A DNA stretch of 64,000 bases from Limnobacter litoralis (lineage in GTDB: Bacteria; Pseudomonadota; Gammaproteobacteria; Burkholderiales; Burkholderiaceae_B). The notes beneath the pieces were generated by a model, which was given only the letters and a program-made list of their open reading frames with translations, searched no databases and was not told the DNA's origin. The stretch spans positions 186,001 to 250,000 of the forward strand of contig NZ_BSOJ01000015.1 in NCBI RefSeq assembly GCF_030160455.1. The letters run 5' to 3'. The position numbers and the translations under genes were made by a program. Positions 8,663-18,634 of the stretch are shown piece by piece; the first letter of the stretch is position 1; every line of letters begins with the position of its first letter.

Positions 8663-9183
8663 AAAACCCACGCCCCCAACCCAGCCGGGCTGGCCACGCC
8701 ATTCACATGGCCACTCACGCAACACCCTTGAGAATGACCTTAAGCAGCAAATGGGCAATTTGGGCCTCGTTTGGTTTGCTGGCAGCGAGTGGATGTTTGT
8801 GGTTAATCGCAAGATATGCCTTGCGTACCCAAGGCCAATTCGGCGAGCTTCCCAGCCCACTCGAACCCTTGTCCATGAAGCTGCATGGCGTTTCTCTGCT
8901 GTTCATGCTGTTTTTCACGGGAAGTGTATTGCACAGTCACATTCGAAGGGCAATCCGCAGTCATCGAAACCGGGTCAGTGGCTGGCTGGTCATTGCCATG
9001 CTGGTCGCATTGTCTGGCTCCGGAGAGGTGCTGTATTACTTTGCCTCTGAACAAGCTCGCCCCATTTGGTCTGAAGTACACTGGATCACCGGGTTGCTGT
9101 TCACACTGACCTTTGTACTCCACCCGGTGATTGGACGAAAAAGCAGAAATGGCTCAGGAAAATTGAACAGTTTGTATAAGTGA
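8659..9183 (+). CDS. Four-helix membrane protein, probably heme b type, C-terminus cut by IS element
   Basis: The 174 residues have about four hydrophobic segments (about 30-50, 73-92, 105-128, 139-157). Histidines sit in or near helices (KLHG, VLHSH, VHWITG, VLHP), as expected for a small cytochrome b-like electron carrier. The last codons and stop (SLYK-stop) are formed by the left end of the IS3-family element, so the original C-terminus is lost, though only a short tail may be missing. It overlaps apbE by 4 bases and is the last gene of the putative redox cluster. It would be the natural membrane electron donor to the FMN protein. Confidence 0.65.
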   Translation: MKNPRPQPSRAGHAIHMATHATPLRMTLSSKWAIWASFGLLAASGCLWLIARYALRTQGQFGELPSPLEPLSMKLHGVSLLFMLFFTGSVLHSHIRRAIRSHRNRVSGWLVIAMLVALSGSGEVLYYFASEQARPIWSEVHWITGLLFTLTFVLHPVIGRKSRNGSGKLNSLYK

Positions 9184-9235
9184 ATGGTTGGGTTAAACGC
9201 CTTGACCGATAATGGTCGAGCAGGAGATCTTCATC

Positions 9236-9550
9236 ATGAGCAAGTCATCAGGACGACGCACTCGTCGGGTATTTAACGCCGAATTCAAAGCCAAGGTAGC
9301 ACTTGCCGCTTTGCGGGAAGACAAGACCTTGGCCGAATTGGCCAACCAGTTCGAGCTTCACCCCAACCAGATCATCGAGTGGAAAAAGCAACTGCTTCAG
9401 AATGCCTCAGGGGTATTTGGTTCAAGCAGTAAACCGGCAGAGTCGGTGGATCTGAAGCCGCTTCACGCAAAAATTGGCCAACAGGCGCTTGAGATTGATT
9501 TTTTATCAGGTGCGCTCACCAAAGCGGGATTGCTGAGCGCAGACAAATGA
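9236..9550 (+). CDS. IS3-family transposase OrfA
   Basis: A 104-residue helix-turn-helix protein that recognises the element ends (region about 10-60, with [14 protein letters not shown] and the [15 protein letters not shown] helix pair). A leucine-zipper-like C-terminal segment follows. ATG 9236 was chosen because AGGAG lies 9 bases upstream. The stop overlaps the orfB start as ATGA instead of using the commoner -1 frameshift window, so coupling probably supplies OrfB. Confidence 0.9.
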   Translation: MSKSSGRRTRRVFNAEFKAKVALAALREDKTLAELANQFELHPNQIIEWKKQLLQNASGVFGSSSKPAESVDLKPLHAKIGQQALEIDFLSGALTKAGLLSADK

Positions 9551-10377
9551 TAGACCGAACCCACAAGCTGAGCATTGTTCGTCAGGCAAAGCTTTTGAAG
9601 ATTAGTCGTGGCACGGTGTATTACCTGCCAAAGCCTGAAAGCCCAGAGAATCTGGTGATCATGAATGCGATTGATCGCCTGCATCTGGACCATCCGTTCA
9701 TGGGCTCTCGGCAATTGCGAAATCAATTGGTCAAACAAGGCTTTGAGGTGGGCAGACAGCATGTGCGCACCTTGATGCAAAAGATGAACGTGCGTACAAT
9801 TGCGCCGCAACCCGGCACAAGCCAACGAAATCCAAAGCACAAGGTGTTTCCATATCGCTTGCGAAAGTTGCGCATTGTTCGAAGCAATCAGACCTGGGCA
9901 CTGGATACGACCTACATTCGAATGGCCCGTGGCTTTGTCTATCTGACCGCCGTGGCGGACGTCTTCAGCAGGCGCATACTGGCCCACAGAACAGCCATCA
10001 CACTGGAGGCCTGCCACGCGGTAGAGGCTTTGCAGGAAGCCTTTGCCCGGTTTGGCAAACCGGAGATCGTCAACACGGATCAGGGCAGCCAGTTCACAGC
10101 GCAAGACTTTGTGGACTGCGTGCTCAACAACGGCGCCAAACTGTCCATGGATGGTCGAGGTGCCTGGCGAGACAACGTCTTTGTTGAACGGGTCTGGAGA
10201 ACCCTCAAGTACGAACGCGTTTATCTGCGGGCGTATGAAACAGTCAAACAAGCCAGGCAAGACATCGCCCAGTACATCGACTGGTACAACCAGGATCGGG
10301 ACCCTTCAAGCCTCGGGAACAAGACACCCGAGCAAGTTTGGCAGGAGGGTACGCCGACATTTAGACTGGCGGCATAA
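9547..10377 (+). CDS. IS3-family transposase OrfB (DDE integrase core)
   Basis: This 276-residue catalytic subunit has an rve-type core. The acid triad is visible: Asp in WALDTTYIR (about 120), Asp in VNTDQGSQF (about 178) and Glu in [13 protein letters not shown] (about 214). An HTH_21-like region ([13 protein letters not shown]) precedes it. The reading frame is intact, so the element could still be active. Confidence 0.93.
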   Translation: MIDRTHKLSIVRQAKLLKISRGTVYYLPKPESPENLVIMNAIDRLHLDHPFMGSRQLRNQLVKQGFEVGRQHVRTLMQKMNVRTIAPQPGTSQRNPKHKVFPYRLRKLRIVRSNQTWALDTTYIRMARGFVYLTAVADVFSRRILAHRTAITLEACHAVEALQEAFARFGKPEIVNTDQGSQFTAQDFVDCVLNNGAKLSMDGRGAWRDNVFVERVWRTLKYERVYLRAYETVKQARQDIAQYIDWYNQDRDPSSLGNKTPEQVWQEGTPTFRLAA

Positions 10378-10475
10378 AATGATTTTACCGATGCGCCCCG
10401 GCATCAAACACAACCGCCCTATCATCACTTATAGAATGGGGAAAAGTTGTTCAGATGAACCAGGCCACTTCTCAT

Positions 10476-11177
10476 TCAGACGGCCAAACTGGACACGACG
10501 ACAAAATAGGCGTTAAGCATATACAGGCCAGAGAGTATTAGCAGAATCCCGCCAATAACTTCAAAAACATTGTAGAACCTTCTCAGCCCGGACAAGTTTT
10601 CCAGCCAACCAACGGCAATTGCACCAAGCAAGATCGGAATTGCACGTCCCAAGGCGAAAGCCAGCAGCAGTGCTGCTCCGAAAACGGATGAGCCAATGCT
10701 GGCGGCAACGCCGAGTAGGACAATTAGGGCTGGTGTACAAAACGGGCAAATCGCCACAGAAAAAGGTACGCCCAGCGCAAAGGCCCCCCACGCTCCGGTT
10801 ACGGGTTTGGCTCGTAATTTCAATGCAGGTAGTGGAAGACGTAGCCATCCCGGCCAGATCAGGCCAAGAATAATCAGGAGCGGGCCAAGCACTACTCCCC
10901 ATGCGCGACCCAACAATTGTTGCGCCCAACCGCCACCCAGACTAGCTGCAAGGCCCAGAACCACATGCGTCAGGAGAATGCTCAAGACAAAGAGACTTCC
11001 GTAGAGAGTCGCTTGGCGCGGAGTGCGTGATGTCGTTACGTAAGCCAGTGAAACTGGGATCGCCGCGAGCGCGACCGGATTGAAGCTGAATACAAAGCCC
11101 GTCACGAATCCGACCCACAGCGCCCCAAAGCTGGCTTGAGCCACAGCTTGGCGCAGTGCTTCGGCATCCATCAGCAA
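10476..11177 (-). CDS. CcdA/DsbD-type membrane electron-transfer protein
   Basis: A 233-residue protein with about six hydrophobic helices. The family normally moves electrons across the inner membrane through two helix cysteines. Here CPFC appears near residue 147 (VAICPFCTPAL), while the first-helix position reads FSFNPVALAA, with Asn-Pro in place of the usual Cys-Pro. Its 5' end overlaps the end of the thioredoxin-fold gene by 7 bases. Together with the regulator upstream it forms a three-gene metal-responsive unit. It might reduce the thioredoxin-fold partner or move metal-thiol species. Confidence 0.75.
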   Translation of the reverse strand: MLMDAEALRQAVAQASFGALWVGFVTGFVFSFNPVALAAIPVSLAYVTTSRTPRQATLYGSLFVLSILLTHVVLGLAASLGGGWAQQLLGRAWGVVLGPLLIILGLIWPGWLRLPLPALKLRAKPVTGAWGAFALGVPFSVAICPFCTPALIVLLGVAASIGSSVFGAALLLAFALGRAIPILLGAIAVGWLENLSGLRRFYNVFEVIGGILLILSGLYMLNAYFVVVSSLAV

Positions 11178-11437
11178 GACTCCAAGGTGATCACCATGGC
11201 ACGGAACTGCTCAGGGGTAGGCAACGATGAGAACTTCAATTGGCCATTCACGGCGATGGCTGGCATGGAGAGTACTCCGAGCGAGACCGCGTAATCCAGT
11301 TCTTTAAGCACGTTAACCTCGCGCCAGACGACCTCGTTCTCGCCGAGCACGGCGGTTGCGATGGCTCGGAGCTGCTTTTGAGCAGCTACACATTTGCTGC
11401 ACCCCGGCGCGGCAATAAGTTCGATCTTGACGCTCAT
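11171..11437 (-). CDS. Small thioredoxin-fold protein (CSKC)
   Basis: An 88-residue thioredoxin/glutaredoxin-fold protein with CSKC at residues 13-16 (APGCSKC) and the cis-proline segment SMPAIAVNG (about 57-65). No signal peptide, so it is cytoplasmic. The start overlaps the regulator stop by 4 bases and the end overlaps the CcdA-like start by 7. A role in thiol or metal handling in the metal-induced unit is inferred. Confidence 0.8.
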   Translation of the reverse strand: MSVKIELIAAPGCSKCVAAQKQLRAIATAVLGENEVVWREVNVLKELDYAVSLGVLSMPAIAVNGQLKFSSLPTPEQFRAMVITLESC

Positions 11438-11847
11438 CGGGCTACCTCGGAGAGACTGTTTTCAAGTGCCTCCAGGATGGGGCATTCGTCGGTCGCTGCC
11501 TCGCCGCCAGCGCAGCGTTGGATCAGTTCATCCAGTGCGCACGACATCGCTTTCAGGGCTTGGAGCTTGTGTGCAATATGCAGCTTCTTTTCGATGGCCA
11601 TACTACGCACGTCTTCGCAACAAGCACTATTCGCCTGCTTCAACGTTAGAAGCTCGTGAATGTCTGATAGCGTGAACCCGCAGTGCTGCGCGGTTTTGAT
11701 AAAACGGATGCGGTGCACGGCCTCATCGTCGTATAGGCGGTAGCCCGCTTCGGTTTTCGAAGCAGGCTGAATCAAATGTTCTTTTTCGTAGTAGCGCAGC
11801 GTATCGGGACTAACTCCCGCCAGCGTAGCTACTTTTCCGATAGTGTA
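11434..11847 (-). CDS. MerR-family heavy-metal regulator (ZntR/CadR-like)
   Basis: A 138-residue MerR-family activator with an N-terminal winged HTH ([22 protein letters not shown]) and a dimer helix. Its metal site has Cys77-Cys78, Cys113 and Cys123-Pro-Ile. This pattern resembles the ZntR, CadR and PbrR class (Zn, Cd, Pb) and not MerR (Hg) or CueR (Cu). The start at 11847 was chosen as the family-like [13 protein letters not shown] is seen 5-9 bases upstream. A promoter with a MerR-type 20-bp spacer lies at 11875-11906 and should be its own target. Confidence 0.88.
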   Translation of the reverse strand, partial: YTIGKVATLAGVSPDTLRYYEKEHLIQPASKTEAGYRLYDDEAVHRIRFIKTAQHCGFTLSDIHELLTLKQANSACCEDVRSMAIEKKLHIAHKLQALKAMSCALDELIQRCAGGEAATDECPILEALENSLSEVAR

Positions 11848-11874
11848 CATGGTGTCCTCCAAGTCATAAGCATC

Positions 11875-11906
11875 AGAATAAACCTTAGAGCAGGCACCAT
11901 GGTCAA
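11875..11906 (-). promoter_or_regulatory. MerR-type promoter of the ZntR-like regulator unit
   Basis: On the minus strand TTGACC (11906-11901) and TATTCT (11880-11875) are separated by 20 bases. This overlong spacing is what MerR-family activators correct by DNA untwisting. The spacer ends in AAGGTT next to the -10, the same as in the promoter at 12566-12597. Confidence 0.75.
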
Positions 11907-11958
11907 GAGTTTCTCGAAGTCCACTTCTCGATTCGGTTATTGGCGAAATCAACCACGC

Positions 11959-12201
11959 CTATGGTTCCCTCGTCCGATACGGCGATGCTGGCTGACGGAA
12001 ATCTGAATACCTGCCTCGACGATCCCTGGCGGAATGCACGAGATTAGCTTTGAGCACGCCATAGGGAAAAGCGGGGACTCCCGTTGCCAAGCTACTTTGC
12101 CACAGCCGGTACTGGAGTGAGGTGTCAAGGCTCTGGACACAATCCACCTCGCCGAGTTTCTTTTCCAGGCCATTGGCACAAAACGGGCAGGAGAGGCCGC
12201 C
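11959..12201 (-). pseudogene. Broken heavy-metal-associated (HMA) domain gene
   Basis: The minus-strand frame reads GGLSCPFCANGLEKKLGEVD then CVQSLDTS. This is the start of an HMA metal-binding domain with its CxxC, but the rest (about 45 residues) does not follow the family. No proper start exists because a run of ten G residues (minus strand, 12212-12203) directly precedes it. It lies just after the second thioredoxin-fold gene and probably once belonged to that transcript. Confidence 0.6.
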
Positions 12202-12223
12202 GCCCCCCCCCCGTGGATGTGGT

Positions 12224-12487
12224 CTAGGCACGACCGAGACCGGCGGCGCGAAGCGCCTGCTCTTCGACGCCTGCACCTGAGCAGCACGAAGCCAACTGGC
12301 CGTTGATGACGACTGCTGGCACCGAGCGGACGCCCAGATCATGGGCACGTTTCGCCACATTGATGTCGTTCATATCGAGGATTGAGACATCACACGAACT
12401 GCATGCGAGGCGATTGACGAGTTCGATGGCCGTTTGGCATGCGGGACAGCCCGCACTAAAAACTTCGACTTTTCGTTTGATAGTCAT
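12224..12487 (-). CDS. Thioredoxin-fold protein with CPAC and CCSG
   Basis: An 87-residue thioredoxin-fold protein with CPAC at residues 14-17, further cysteines CSSC at 29-32 and CCSG at 68-71, and the cis-proline segment SVPAVVING (about 55-63). The extra cysteines suggest metal or thiol binding rather than a plain disulfide reductase. It is transcribed from a MerR-type promoter about 80 bases upstream. The broken HMA gene follows. Confidence 0.78.
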   Translation of the reverse strand: MTIKRKVEVFSAGCPACQTAIELVNRLACSSCDVSILDMNDINVAKRAHDLGVRSVPAVVINGQLASCCSGAGVEEQALRAAGLGRA

Positions 12488-12544
12488 GATATTTCTCCAA
12501 GTTAATGAGGTGAGGGTGCGCGAGAACGAACAACCATAAAATGC

Positions 12545-12769
12545 TTATCTATCCCGCGTGTTATTACCATAAACCTTGGTCACGACTCCAAAGTCAAGCA
12601 TTGTTTGAGCGGTCACGGTCTTAAATTGAACGCACATAGCAGTCATATCACGGAAAGACTGAATAAGCCGGTCAGGGCGAGGACTGCAACACCCCAATTT
12701 ATAGTCGCGCAAGACATGCACACTCACTCCGGCATCGTCAGCCAGTCGGTACGCAGTGTAGGCGTTCAT
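12545..12769 (-). pseudogene. merD: merD stump
   Basis: The first about 21 residues (MNAYTAYRLADDAGVSVHVL, then RDY) match the N-terminus of MerD, the mer co-regulator. Similarity ends abruptly at about base 12704, and the remaining frame (ending 12545) resembles nothing known to me and overlaps the promoter at 12566-12597. It starts 17 bases after merA, as merD does in Tn21/Tn501 operons. A deletion or recombination therefore fused the mer operon to the second metal module here. Confidence 0.75.
12566..12597 (-). promoter_or_regulatory. MerR-type promoter for the CPAC thioredoxin-fold gene
   Basis: Minus strand TTGACT (12597-12592), 20-base spacer, TATGGT (12571-12566). The spacer contains the dyad ACTTTGG/CCAAGGT. 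Shared ends with the promoter at 11875-11906 (GTCAAG outside, AACCTT inside on the plus strand) suggest control by the same ZntR-like regulator. Confidence 0.72.
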
Positions 12770-12786
12770 CGAACACCTCCTTTTCC

Positions 12787-14933
<2,147 letters not shown>

Positions 14934-14956
14934 GATGCCGCTCCCTGTTCAGTGGC

Positions 14957-15232
14957 TCATTGCTTGACGCTGGACGGATAGCCCGCGTCCTCGGTCGCCT
15001 GGGTCAGTTTTTGCACGCTGGTCTTGGCATCGTCGAAGGTGACGACGGCCTCACGCTTGTCGAAGTTCACGTCGGTCTTGCTCACGCCCTCGACTTTGGA
15101 GAGCGCTTTCTTCACCGTGATCGGACAGGCGGCGCAAGTCATGCCCGGCACCGCCAGCTTGACGGTTTGGGTGGCGGCCCATACGGGGGTAACGACAGCG
15201 ACGAGAGCGAGGGAAGCAAACAGTTTTTTCAT
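14957..15232 (-). CDS. merP: Periplasmic mercury-binding protein MerP
   Basis: A 91-residue protein with a signal peptide (to VWA, residue 19) and one HMA domain. GMTCAACP (about 30-37) supplies the two Hg-binding cysteines and passes Hg(II) to MerT. Placed between merT and merC. Confidence 0.96.
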   Translation of the reverse strand: MKKLFASLALVAVVTPVWAATQTVKLAVPGMTCAACPITVKKALSKVEGVSKTDVNFDKREAVVTFDDAKTSVQKLTQATEDAGYPSSVKQ

Positions 15233-15244
15233 GGTGATCTCCGG

Positions 15245-15595
15245 TTAGTAAAACAAAGGAAGGACATAAGGGAATCCGAGCGCAACCAGTACCAGCGCGG
15301 CTACGATCCAGAAAATGAGCTTGTAGGTGGTCTGAACCTGCGGAATTGCGCACACCTCGCCCGGTTTGCATGCCTGTACTGGCCGGAAAATGCGCCGCCA
15401 GGCGAAGAACATCGCGACCAGCGCCGCACCGATGAAGAGCGGTCGATACGGTTCCAGCACTGTCAGATTGCCGATCCACGCGCCGCTGAACCCCAGGGCA
15501 ATCAGAACCAGCGGCCCAAGGCAACAGGTAGAGGCGAGGATGGCGGCCAGCCCGCCGGCGAAGAGCGCGCCGCGCCCATTTTGTGGTTCAGCCAT
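15245..15595 (-). CDS. merT: Mercury transporter MerT
   Basis: A 116-residue, three-helix inner-membrane importer of Hg(II). ASTCCLGP (about 22-29) is the first-helix cysteine pair, and CKPGEVC (about 75-81) is the cytoplasmic-loop pair. The start at 15595 (MAEPQNGRG) was chosen as the family start; upstream codons in frame run through the operator. First gene of the merTPCA operon. Confidence 0.96.
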   Translation of the reverse strand: MAEPQNGRGALFAGGLAAILASTCCLGPLVLIALGFSGAWIGNLTVLEPYRPLFIGAALVAMFFAWRRIFRPVQACKPGEVCAIPQVQTTYKLIFWIVAALVLVALGFPYVLPLFY

Positions 15596-15630
15596 ATGTT
15601 TTTCCTTTCGAATATTGAGTGGATAGCTTA

Positions 15631-15661
15631 AGATTACTTCCGTAGTCATGTACGGAGTCAA
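15631..15661 (-). promoter_or_regulatory. mer operator-promoter (PmerT)
   Basis: Minus-strand TTGACT (15661-15656) and TAATCT (15636-15631) are separated by 19 bases. They overlap the dyad CCGTAGTCATGTACGG at 15640-15655, the classical MerR operator. MerR bound here represses without Hg and activates with it, and also controls merR on the plus strand. Confidence 0.92.
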
Positions 15662-15665
15662 GCGT

Positions 15666-16100
15666 ATGCAAACTATTTTTGAGAATCTGACCATTGGCGT
15701 CTTCGCCAAGGCGGCCGGGGTCAATGTAGAGACCATCCGGTTCTATCAGCGCAAGGGCTTGTTGCCTGAGCCGGACAAGCCCTATGGCAGCATTCGCCGG
15801 TATGGCGAGGCAGATGTGACGCGGGTCCGGTTTGTGAAATCAGCCCAGCGGCTTGGCTTTAGCCTGGATGAAATCGCTGAACTACTCAGATTGGACGATG
15901 GAACCCACTGTGATGAAGCCAGTCATCTGGCCGAGCACAAGCTCCAGGACGTGCGCGAAAAGATTGCCGACCTGGCGCGTATGGAAACCGTGCTGTCCGA
16001 GCTTGTGCGCGCCTGCCATGCACGGAAGGGGAACGTTTCCTGCCCGCTGATTGCATCGCTCCAAGGGGAAAAAGAAATTTCCAACTCCGGGGCTGAGTAG
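15666..16100 (+). CDS. merR: Mercury-responsive regulator MerR
   Basis: A 144-residue MerR, the length of the Tn501/Tn21 protein, with N-terminal HTH ([20 protein letters not shown]). The three Hg ligands are at the known positions: Cys82 (THCDE), Cys117 (RACHA) and Cys126 (VSCPL). ATG 15666 was used; an ATG six codons earlier lies within the operator. Divergent from merTPCA. Confidence 0.97.
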   Translation: MQTIFENLTIGVFAKAAGVNVETIRFYQRKGLLPEPDKPYGSIRRYGEADVTRVRFVKSAQRLGFSLDEIAELLRLDDGTHCDEASHLAEHKLQDVREKIADLARMETVLSELVRACHARKGNVSCPLIASLQGEKEISNSGAE

Positions 16101-16115
16101 TTGAGAGCACGCGAT

Positions 16116-16153
16116 CGTGACGTGCTTTATTTTCCGTTTTCTAAGACGAACCC
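16116..16153. repeat. Tn21-type 38-bp terminal inverted repeat (merR end)
   Basis: Read from 16153 inward on the minus strand, the site starts GGGTTCGTCT and contains the AGAAAACGGAAAATAAAGCA core of Tn21-subgroup ends. It sits just past merR, where the mer-side repeat lies in such transposons. The outer edge at 16153 marks the transposon/host border. No tnpA, tnpR or matching left repeat was found, so the transposon is a remnant. From memory of the Tn21 repeat only; not aligned. Confidence 0.8.
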
Positions 16154-16560
16154 TCATTGAGCAGGTTCAGTGGGGACAGGTAAAGTTGCGCCCTGCCCTG
16201 CGAGCGTTCAATCGGGTTGGCAAATCGGTACCAATTGCGCCCTTGATGCAAATACCAGTAGTTCTCGCCCGATCGACTCTCAATGTGGCCACAATAACTG
16301 ACATATTCAATACAAAACACGCCGAACCGGGAGACCAGAATTTCATGGTGTGTAGGATGATCCAGCAGTTCAAACAACTTTAAGCGCTGCAGGGATTGAT
16401 AATCAGGCTTTCTGAAACTGCATCGGGCCAACAGGCTCAACTTGATTTCTGACAGCAAGCCCCGCAATTCGGGTGATCGCCCTATACCCAAAATCACAAT
16501 GATCAGAACGAGCCCTGCGATGGCATACAGGTCCAGCAAAGTAATGTGCATGTTTGCCAT
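16141..16560 (-). CDS. NERD-domain membrane protein truncated by the mer transposon
   Basis: The 139 residues comprise one N-terminal membrane helix (about 5-25) and then a nuclease-related (NERD) domain. Recognisable stretches are HEILVSRFGVFCIEYVSYCG and NWYRFANPIERSQGRAQ. The last residues and stop (GSS-stop) are encoded by the transposon terminal repeat, so the C-terminus is missing. The intact family member would probably be longer. It has its own upstream region (16561-16649) and no partner gene. Its role is unknown, and it is probably inactive. Confidence 0.65.
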   Translation of the reverse strand: MANMHITLLDLYAIAGLVLIIVILGIGRSPELRGLLSEIKLSLLARCSFRKPDYQSLQRLKLFELLDHPTHHEILVSRFGVFCIEYVSYCGHIESRSGENYWYLHQGRNWYRFANPIERSQGRAQLYLSPLNLLNEGSS

Positions 16561-16649
16561 CTCCAGTGTTTGGCAATTCAGTCTTCAATTTACTGAACAC
16601 AAACGACGGCGACGCCCCCCGAAGAGAGTGGTTAACCCATTGACACCAT

Positions 16650-16680
16650 AAAAAAAAACCCCGGCCATTCAGACCGGGGC
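16650..16680 (-). terminator. Intrinsic terminator of the chemotaxis receptor gene
   Basis: Minus strand: CCCCGG, 9-base loop, CCGGGG, followed by nine T residues. It lies 29 bases after the receptor stop at 16709. Confidence 0.9.
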
Positions 16681-16708
16681 TGTTTACCAATCAGACTTCG
16701 ATGCGGAT

Positions 16709-18517
16709 TCAGAATTCCTCAAACTCGTCGAACTTGTCGACCATGGCGGGCGCTGACTTTGGCTTTTGAGCAGCAGGCCGTGGCTGAACTGAGTTGGTCA
16801 CCGTGCGGGCTGCTGGTCTGGCTGAACCGTTGGCAGATTTGCGTTCACCTTCGTTGACCGTAAAGAACGCCATCATTTCAAGCAACTTCTGAGACTGCGC
16901 ATTCATTTCTTCGGCGGTTGCAGCCAGTTCTTCGGACGCAGCTGCGTTGTGTTGAGTCTGCTGGTTCAAATTCCCCATGGCCTGGTTGATCTGGCTGACG
17001 CCGTTGCTTTGTTCGCTGGACGCTGCCGTGATTTCCTGCACAAGGTCAGAAGTTCGATTGATGGCGGGTACCATTTCATCAAGTAATCCACCCGCCTTCT
17101 CAGCCAGCTTCACACTGCTTTCAGCCAAGTCTCCAATTTCTTGGGCGGCCATTTGTGAACGCTCTGCCAGCTTGCGAACCTCTGTGGCCACAACCGCAAA
17201 ACCTTTGCCATGATCACCCGCCCTGGCGGCCTCAATGGCGGCGTTCAAGGCCAGCAAGTTGGTCTGATACGCAATGTCATCCACAATGCTGATTTTGCTG
17301 GCAATGGCCTTCATGGCCTGCATGGTTTCGATTACAGCGTGTCCGCCATCCTTGGCTTCAACAGCAGCCTTACTGGCGATCTGATCGGTTACCCGGCTGT
17401 TGTCGCTGTTCTGGCGAATGGAGCCCGCAATCTCTTCGATGGAAGCACTGACCTCTTCAACACTGGCAGCTTGCGCACTGGCACTGCCTGACAAGGAGGT
17501 GGAGGTCTTCGAGATTTCCTGAACGGCATGACTGAGCTGGTAAGCGTTGCTGCGCACCTCTGAGATCACTTCGCACAATTTCTCCATCGTGGTGTTGACA
17601 TTGCTTTGAACCTCGGCCAACAGACCGGTGTATTCACCGTCCAGACGGCGCGTGAAGTCGCCACGTGCCATGCACTCCAGAACAACCACCACTTTTTTGA
17701 GACTTTCGTGAGACTGCTGCATGATTCGCTTGGCGGCTTGCACAGCGTCAGAAACCACCAGTTTCTCGCCCTTCAGCGTTTCCATGTCTTGGCGGAACTC
17801 AGAATTGGCGTACTCGGTAATCAATTCCACCATGCGCATTTTGACGGAGATGTGGGCCTGCACCATGTCATTGACACCCTTGGCCATTTCCCGGAAATGA
17901 CCCGAGAATTTGGACTCGTCAATTTTGTGGGAAATAATGCCCAAGTCATTGTGCTGATGGGCCATCTCGCTTTGCTCGGCGATGAACTTGGCCAACTCGG
18001 TCGCATTGGATTCCATGATGACTTTTGCATTTTGAACCGCATCAGACACCTTTTTCTTTTCGCCTGGCAACGTCTCCATGGTGTCCGAGAAATCACCCTT
18101 GGAGTATTTGGTGATCAAGTCCACCATGCGCATTTTTACGCCGATGTGTGCCTGAACCATGCTGTTGACGTTGTGCGCCATGGTTTTGAAATCACCACTG
18201 AACTGATTTTCATCAATAATTGCGGAAATTTGACCATGGTCGTTGTGCTTGTCGCTCATCTCAGTCTGGGCGCTCACGAATTTGCTGAGCAAAGCCTGAT
18301 TGTCTCGCTTGTCGTCCTCAAGCGCCTGAATGCGCTGACCCAGGCTTTTTAACAATCCGTTCAACCCCTGCGCCAGTTGCAGGTGCTCGTCTTTTAATTC
18401 GCTGGTATTGAATATTCCACCAATCAATTTGGGCGTCGACAGATCGCTACCCATTTGCTGCAACTGCCTGACCATCGTACCGGTTGCTTTAGAACCGAAT
18501 AAACTGAAGTTGCTCAT
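16709..18517 (-). CDS. Soluble methyl-accepting chemotaxis protein with duplicated N-terminal module
   Basis: A 602-residue chemoreceptor without signal peptide or membrane helix, so cytoplasmic. The N-terminal half contains two copies of a module of about 95 residues. Each has HND..G.I, a FSG(D/H)F..MA..VN(S/D)MVQAHI stretch and VKMRMV(D/E)LIT, at about 88-185 and 186-280. A HAMP-like [11 protein letters not shown] segment follows. The signalling domain has the hairpin [24 protein letters not shown]. The C-terminus ends DKFDEFEEF after a basic, proline-rich linker, possibly an adaptor tether. The copies probably form stacked HAMP-like or sensory modules; the ligand is unknown. Confidence 0.88.
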   Translation of the reverse strand: MSNFSLFGSKATGTMVRQLQQMGSDLSTPKLIGGIFNTSELKDEHLQLAQGLNGLLKSLGQRIQALEDDKRDNQALLSKFVSAQTEMSDKHNDHGQISAIIDENQFSGDFKTMAHNVNSMVQAHIGVKMRMVDLITKYSKGDFSDTMETLPGEKKKVSDAVQNAKVIMESNATELAKFIAEQSEMAHQHNDLGIISHKIDESKFSGHFREMAKGVNDMVQAHISVKMRMVELITEYANSEFRQDMETLKGEKLVVSDAVQAAKRIMQQSHESLKKVVVVLECMARGDFTRRLDGEYTGLLAEVQSNVNTTMEKLCEVISEVRSNAYQLSHAVQEISKTSTSLSGSASAQAASVEEVSASIEEIAGSIRQNSDNSRVTDQIASKAAVEAKDGGHAVIETMQAMKAIASKISIVDDIAYQTNLLALNAAIEAARAGDHGKGFAVVATEVRKLAERSQMAAQEIGDLAESSVKLAEKAGGLLDEMVPAINRTSDLVQEITAASSEQSNGVSQINQAMGNLNQQTQHNAAASEELAATAEEMNAQSQKLLEMMAFFTVNEGERKSANGSARPAARTVTNSVQPRPAAQKPKSAPAMVDKFDEFEEF

Positions 18518-18634
18518 CGTCGTCCGCCTTTCGTGACTGTTGTATTAACAAGAATCAGTTTAAAGAGCTACAAAAATAAGCATTGAAAAAGAAATATGGT
18601 AATTACACCCCAATTCACCCATTTGGGTATACCC

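Larger units (their letters stand above)
9172..10436 (+). mobile_element. IS3-family insertion sequence, about 1.26 kb
   Basis: Two transposase frames lie between imperfect inverted ends. The left TTGTATAAGTGA (9172-9183) and the right TCACTTATAGAA (10425-10436) match as inverted repeats with one mismatch, and weaker similarity continues inward (TGGTTGGG against TGATAGGG). The length fits the family. I see no 3-4 base target duplication, so the element may have recombined or the outer limits may be off by a few bases. Confidence 0.75.

Noticed and set aside
9172..10436. Target-site duplication around the IS element
   Set aside because: Flanking 3-5 bases on the two sides do not match; no duplication can be claimed.
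10434..12600. Left terminal repeat of the mer transposon
   Set aside because: No sequence resembling the right repeat at 16116-16153 was found in this stretch; the transposon appears to have lost its left end.
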